Assembly (NCBI GenBank): GCA_910585655.1
Contig: CAJUFW010000093.1
Coordinates: 3,694 to 12,818 of the forward strand
From: an uncultured Lachnospiraceae bacterium
Lineage (GTDB): Bacteria > Bacillota_A > Clostridia > Lachnospirales > Lachnospiraceae
Reading direction: 5' to 3'
Length of the DNA: 9,125 bases
The position numbers were made by a program, and so were the translations under genes. A model generated the notes under the pieces. It was not told the DNA's origin. It worked only from the letters and a program-made list of their open reading frames with translations, and made no database searches. Positions 6,182-9,125 of this stretch are shown piece after piece (the first letter of the stretch is position 1; each line of letters opens with the position of its first letter).

Positions 6182-7207
6182 TTATCGGGTGTTCTTCTCT
6201 GACTGAGACAAATCGTCTAACATCATCTCCAAAGCCGTATCCAGGTTGACGTTCGCATCCAGACGCTCTTTTGCCCGATCCATCGACTCTAAGGCATGTT
6301 CTACAAGCCCATAGCTCCGCTTCCCTGCCTGCGCAGAAATCACCTGATATTCCTCCCGGTATAACAGACGGTTCGGATCGTTGGTCGCTTTTATGACCAG
6401 CATATCCCGGAACCACAGCTCCATCAGGTCGATACAGTCTTTGATCTGTGTTTTGTACTGCGCCATTTTTTTGACGGTTTCCACCATCTCATACAACGCC
6501 ATCTCATCCATATGACGCAGGAAATACAGCACATCCTCTTTCATCTGGATAAAATCCTCAGACAACGCATAACGCTCCGCCCGTCCGATATTGCCGCCGG
6601 AAAACTCTGCTGCCATCTGTGCCAGATAATCCGGCACCCGCAGCTCTTCCATTAGATACTGCCGGATCTTATTTGTCTCTACCGTTTTGACAGGCAGAGC
6701 CACACAGCGCGAACGGATCGTAGAAAGCAAACGGTTGACATTTCCTGCCAGCAGCAGAACAATCCCATAGGACGGCGGCTCCTCAATCGTCTTTAGAAGA
6801 GCGTTCTGCGCCTGTTCGGTCGTACGGTCGGCGTCCGCTATGATATAAATTTTATATTGACTACTATAAGGCTTAATCCCCATATCCGCATTTAACTGGG
6901 TACGGATATCGTCTACCCCGATACTCGCCTTTTCATGGGTAACATAGAGAATATCCGGATGGTTGCCGCTCTCTGCCTGCAGACAGGATTTACAGACGCC
7001 GCAGCCTCTCAAATAGCATATTCCTTCCTTTTCCTCTTCTACCGGGCTTTCACACTGCAACAACTTTGCATAATGCTTTGCCAAAAACATTTTGCCCATA
7101 CCCTTCTCCCCATGAAGAATATAAGCATGGGAAATCTTCCCGGTCTTCACTGCCATCGTCATATGCCCAATGATCTGCTCATGTCCGATAACCTCGTTCT
7201 TTTTCAT
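6182..7207 (-). CDS. holB: DNA polymerase III delta prime subunit
   Basis: HolB is the delta prime subunit of the clamp loader, working in the nucleoid-associated replisome to load the beta clamp. The 341-residue product is near the family length. Visible elements: the N-terminal GHEQIIGHM, a P-loop HGEKGMGKM (32-40) where the usual Ser/Thr after the lysine is Met, a zinc module with cysteines at 64, 69, 72 and 75, ADADRTTEQAQNALLKTIEE (124-143), and the SRC motif at 166-168 that acts as arginine finger in clamp loaders. Delta prime does not need to hydrolyse ATP, so the altered P-loop is not a sign of decay. Start: ATG at 7207, with a strong GGGAGGG site 7 bases upstream. It lies 17 bases after yaaR. 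Confidence 0.95.
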   Translation of the reverse strand: MKKNEVIGHEQIIGHMTMAVKTGKISHAYILHGEKGMGKMFLAKHYAKLLQCESPVEEEKEGICYLRGCGVCKSCLQAESGNHPDILYVTHEKASIGVDDIRTQLNADMGIKPYSSQYKIYIIADADRTTEQAQNALLKTIEEPPSYGIVLLLAGNVNRLLSTIRSRCVALPVKTVETNKIRQYLMEELRVPDYLAQMAAEFSGGNIGRAERYALSEDFIQMKEDVLYFLRHMDEMALYEMVETVKKMAQYKTQIKDCIDLMELWFRDMLVIKATNDPNRLLYREEYQVISAQAGKRSYGLVEHALESMDRAKERLDANVNLDTALEMMLDDLSQSEKNTR

Positions 7208-7224
7208 AACGCTTCCCTCCCCGC

Positions 7225-7665
7225 TTACGTAAAAATATCCAGCAGTAACCCTCTGATTTCATCAATTTTATTGAGGATCAGCAAATGATCCTTTTCGTCC
7301 TTTATCAGCTCCTGCGCCAATTCATCCAGGTTCTGGTCAATCAGCCGTACCATTCCGTATACCCGGTGCCGTCCTCTCCGATCCAGGAAATTTTCCCTTG
7401 AAAACTGATGCGAGCGGGTGACAACCTCGTTTAAAAACTCCTTGACAAGCTGTCTGTAACGCCGCATATCCCGAATATCTGTCTTTTTCCCAAGCTTTTC
7501 TCCCTGGCGCGTAATTTCCTCCATCATTGAGGTCAGACGCTCGGAAAGTGTCGCGTCCTCAATATGACTGACCAGGGTAAATTTAAAGGAAGCGTCCTGC
7601 TCCTGCACCGGCGCTTTTTTCTCTATCTGCATGGCTTCCGGCATCGCATTTACCTTAATGTCCAC
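7225..7665 (-). CDS. yaaR: YaaR family protein (DUF327)
   Basis: A small, mostly helical, charged cytoplasmic protein of unknown function, found next to holB in many Firmicutes. The 146 residues match the family (about 146). The conserved part runs from about residue 40 to the end: RLTSMMEEITRQGEKLGKK, then RRYRQLVKEFLNEVV and the hallmark FLDRRGRHRVYGMVRLIDQNLDELAQELI. The first 30 residues are variable and probably flexible. The start is a GTG at 7665, chosen because AGGAAGGG lies 7 bases upstream; the next in-frame ATG is seven codons later with no comparable site. It is the first gene of the operon after the promoter at 7709-7717. Confidence 0.93.
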   Translation of the reverse strand: MDIKVNAMPEAMQIEKKAPVQEQDASFKFTLVSHIEDATLSERLTSMMEEITRQGEKLGKKTDIRDMRRYRQLVKEFLNEVVTRSHQFSRENFLDRRGRHRVYGMVRLIDQNLDELAQELIKDEKDHLLILNKIDEIRGLLLDIFT

Positions 7666-7708
7666 AAGCTTTCCCTTCCTTCCCTTTTCTGTCCTACGTC
7701 ATAGAATG

Positions 7709-7737
7709 ATTATAGCATATCTTTAATAAAAACAAAA
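7709..7737 (-). promoter_or_regulatory. Extended -10 promoter of the yaaR-holB-ricT-trmN6-rsmI operon
   Basis: On the minus strand TGCTATAAT (7717-7709) is a full extended -10 element with a perfect TATAAT. At 17 bases upstream the -35 region is a poor TTTTGT (7737-7732) within a T-rich stretch, as is common for extended -10 promoters. It lies in the 79-base gap between the guanylate-kinase-like gene and yaaR and gives a leader of about 40 bases. The five genes after it are all on one strand with gaps of 4 to 58 bases, so they probably form one transcript. Confidence 0.6.
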
Positions 7738-7744
7738 GCAAATC

Positions 7745-8326
7745 TTATTTTTGTATCCGCCTGGCTAATTTTTCTAGGCACTGTTCTAAATTTTCGTTGG
7801 AATAGCGCTCATAAATCCCCAGCTCTTTTAACTTTTCCTCTGAAAAATCTTCATTATCTGCCAGGAATCGACGGCACAGTTCCGCATATTTGGGACTGCT
7901 TTGCCGATCCTCGCGTTCTAGCGCCCGGTGGAGTCTGGTACGATCGGAAATCTCCAGATACAGCGGAACTACCTGCTCTATCCCAAAATAGTCCCGGATT
8001 TTTTCATAGCCTGCCAACGTCGTCGTCATAATCTTATTGCCTTCTTCCAGTGAAAACTGCCCGTCGTCTACATGAAAATAATACCATGGTCCATGAATCG
8101 TATCATATTTCCGACATTCCAATATCTTTCCTGCCTGCCGGTACCTCTCTAATTGCTCCTTGGAAACAAAATGGTAATCTATGCCGTCTTGTTCCTGCTC
8201 CCTCATAGGGCGCGTCGTATATCCTACAATCTCCTGCAACCCCAACTCCGGCTGCGCAAGCAAACGCCCCAAAACCGTATCCTTTCCGGTCGCGCTTTTT
8301 CCCATTAAAATAAATAACCTGCCCAT
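7745..8326 (-). CDS. Guanylate-kinase-like P-loop protein, divergent
   Basis: The 193-residue product has the guanylate kinase fold: P-loop GKSATGKD (9-16), GYTTRPMRE (35-43), DGIDYHFVSKEQL (47-59), Glu70, and the lid-like helices with R and D residues near 131-160. Guanylate kinases convert GMP and ATP to GDP and ADP. Several substrate-site parts differ from canonical Gmk: the EYxGNYYGTP segment reads KYDTIHGPWYYF (73-84), and the LEIDVQGA segment is replaced by MTTTLAGYEKI (100-110), losing the aspartate that contacts guanine. Substrate may therefore be another nucleotide, or binding only. Start: ATG at 8326, with GGATGGAA and GGGCAG purine runs upstream, 24 bases after the PII-like gene, so the two are probably cotranscribed. 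I do not give it the symbol gmk because the genome likely has a canonical copy elsewhere. Confidence 0.75.
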   Translation of the reverse strand: MGRLFILMGKSATGKDTVLGRLLAQPELGLQEIVGYTTRPMREQEQDGIDYHFVSKEQLERYRQAGKILECRKYDTIHGPWYYFHVDDGQFSLEEGNKIMTTTLAGYEKIRDYFGIEQVVPLYLEISDRTRLHRALEREDRQSSPKYAELCRRFLADNEDFSEEKLKELGIYERYSNENLEQCLEKLARRIQK

Positions 8327-8350
8327 CTTCTGCCCGTTCCATCCTTTTTC

Positions 8351-9058
8351 TTATCCAATCGATCCAAAATGATCCACCTTCATACTGCATACCACACCCT
8401 GTGCCTCAGACTGCAGACCATACGTTTCATTCACCGTATCCATAATGGAATTACGCAGCTCATTTGCCACTACAATTGCAATGATTTCCTTTTCCGACTG
8501 CACGGACAGTCCATGAGGCTGCTGCTCTACATCCTTCCCCCCACCCCATCTGGCGCGGAATACAGTGCCGCCTCTCGCTCCCAGACTTCTGGCTGTAGCA
8601 ATCACATTTTCTGTATAACCTTGGTTGACAGATATCAAAATCAGACTATGCTTTTTTTCCTCCTCCATCGCTTCCTCCTTTTTCTGGTCTGTGGAATCGG
8701 TGCGTTCCTTTTTATCGCCAAACATATCCTTACGGATATTTAATACCGCCGCTACCCGGTTGGTCATCCCCGTCATCGGCAGATCAAATAAAATTCCCTT
8801 TGTATCCACGATTCCCCGCAGTTCATCGTTCATCCCCTCAATCAGCCGATGTACCATCGTTTCTGCCGCAAAGCTGATGATGATATCCTTTTCCTTGGAA
8901 TCCAGTCCCAGGATATCCATGATTTCCGAGGTTGCCGTCCCATGCCCTACCGTCTGGTAATGAAAGCTGACTCCTTCCCGGTTATATAAATTCATAATCG
9001 CCTTACCCCTGCCGCGCTCCACAATCGAAACCAGCAGCTTCGGACGCTCTGTCTCCAT
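8351..9058 (-). CDS. Tandem-domain PII-like signalling protein
   Basis: The 235 residues from ATG 9058 divide into two ferredoxin-like PII domains. Domain 1 (about 5-110) starts KLLVSIVERGRGKAIMNLY; domain 2 (about 136-235) starts SLILISVNQGYTENVIATA, carries the PII-like phrase LGARGGTVFRAR (159-170), and ends EKEIIAIVVANELRNSIMD with QGVVCSMKVD. A charged linker rich in Lys/Glu (112-136) joins them. PII-family proteins sense nucleotides or metabolites and control transporters and enzymes; the T-loop tyrosine of GlnB is not evident, and similar proteins are often seen with DUF1538 membrane proteins, which I recall but cannot check here. The start is uncertain: the frame is open to the window edge, with other ATGs at 9106 and 9082, none with a good ribosome site. 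I chose 9058 because it places the PII domain near the N-terminus. A 24-base gap leads to the kinase-like gene. Confidence 0.7.
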   Translation of the reverse strand: METERPKLLVSIVERGRGKAIMNLYNREGVSFHYQTVGHGTATSEIMDILGLDSKEKDIIISFAAETMVHRLIEGMNDELRGIVDTKGILFDLPMTGMTNRVAAVLNIRKDMFGDKKERTDSTDQKKEEAMEEEKKHSLILISVNQGYTENVIATARSLGARGGTVFRARWGGGKDVEQQPHGLSVQSEKEIIAIVVANELRNSIMDTVNETYGLQSEAQGVVCSMKVDHFGSIG

Positions 9059-9074
9059 ACGCCTGTCAGTATGC

Positions 9075-9125
9075 TCACCCATCTGCGGCAACGTGATCTG
9101 AGGCATGGTAATCTGCGAAACCGGC
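9075..9125 (-). other. Possible 3' end of an upstream gene
   Basis: On the minus strand one frame enters the window open at 9125 and ends at a TGA at 9077-9075, 16 bases before the ATG at 9058. If this is the end of the previous gene, the PII-like protein would naturally start at 9058. Only 16 codons are visible and they show no motif, so this is a weak suggestion. Confidence 0.2.

Noticed and set aside
6182..7207. Changed P-loop (GKM instead of GKT/S) in HolB as a sign of inactivation
   Set aside because: Delta prime subunits commonly have degenerate ATP sites and serve as the rigid member of the clamp loader, so this is ordinary.
1..9125. CRISPR arrays, tRNA, rRNA, insertion sequences or prophage genes
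   Set aside because: I saw no regularly spaced repeats, no cloverleaf or rRNA sequence, no transposase or integrase protein and no terminal inverted repeats anywhere in the window.

Overview
The window looks like chromosomal DNA of a spore-forming, low-to-mid GC Firmicute, most likely a Lachnospiraceae-type clostridium. The basis is the spore maturation pair spmA/spmB, an AbrB-type regulator, RicT and YaaR, strong purine-rich Shine-Dalgarno sites and sigma-A-like TATAAT boxes. The taxon is inferred from gene content and protein style, not from a marker gene. Bases 1-13 exactly match the end of the common Illumina adapter, so position 1 is probably a contig end and the first few hundred bases should be treated with care.

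Layout, left to right. (1) Positions 82-1747, minus strand: an AT-richer accessory block. It has its own sigma-A-like promoter, an AAA/ABC-type ATPase with intact Walker A, signature, Walker B and H-loop motifs but a disrupted 5' end, and then the N-terminal half of a PIN-domain nuclease that loses its frame near the contig end. (2) Positions 1760-2919, minus strand: spmA-spmB, translationally coupled by a 4-base overlap. (3) Positions 2920-3173: a divergent promoter region with two inverted repeats. (4) Positions 3183-3477, plus strand: an AbrB-family transition regulator and its hairpin terminator. (5) Positions 3541-7717, minus strand: a compact housekeeping operon yaaR - holB - ricT - trmN6-like methyltransferase - rsmI, driven by an extended -10 promoter. 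(6) Positions 7745-9125, minus strand: a guanylate-kinase-like P-loop protein preceded by a tandem-domain PII-like protein whose upstream context lies off the window.

Blocks 4 and 5 keep the gene order known from Bacillus subtilis (yaaR-holB-yaaT-yabA-yabB-yazA-yabC, with abrB convergent at the end), but without yabA and yazA. In Bacillus the genes just before yaaR are tmk (a P-loop nucleotide kinase) and darA/yaaQ (a PII-like cyclic-di-AMP receptor). Here the same place holds a different P-loop kinase and a different PII-like protein, which is the most interesting positional pattern in the core part. The operon joins replication (HolB delta prime), RNA modification (RsmI, TrmN6-like) and RicT, a factor for RNA maturation and sporulation phosphorelay.

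The best candidate for a less-described system is the ATPase plus PIN nuclease pair. Its architecture resembles two-gene ATPase/nuclease defence modules, but the copy seen here is incomplete or damaged at both ends and its function is inference.
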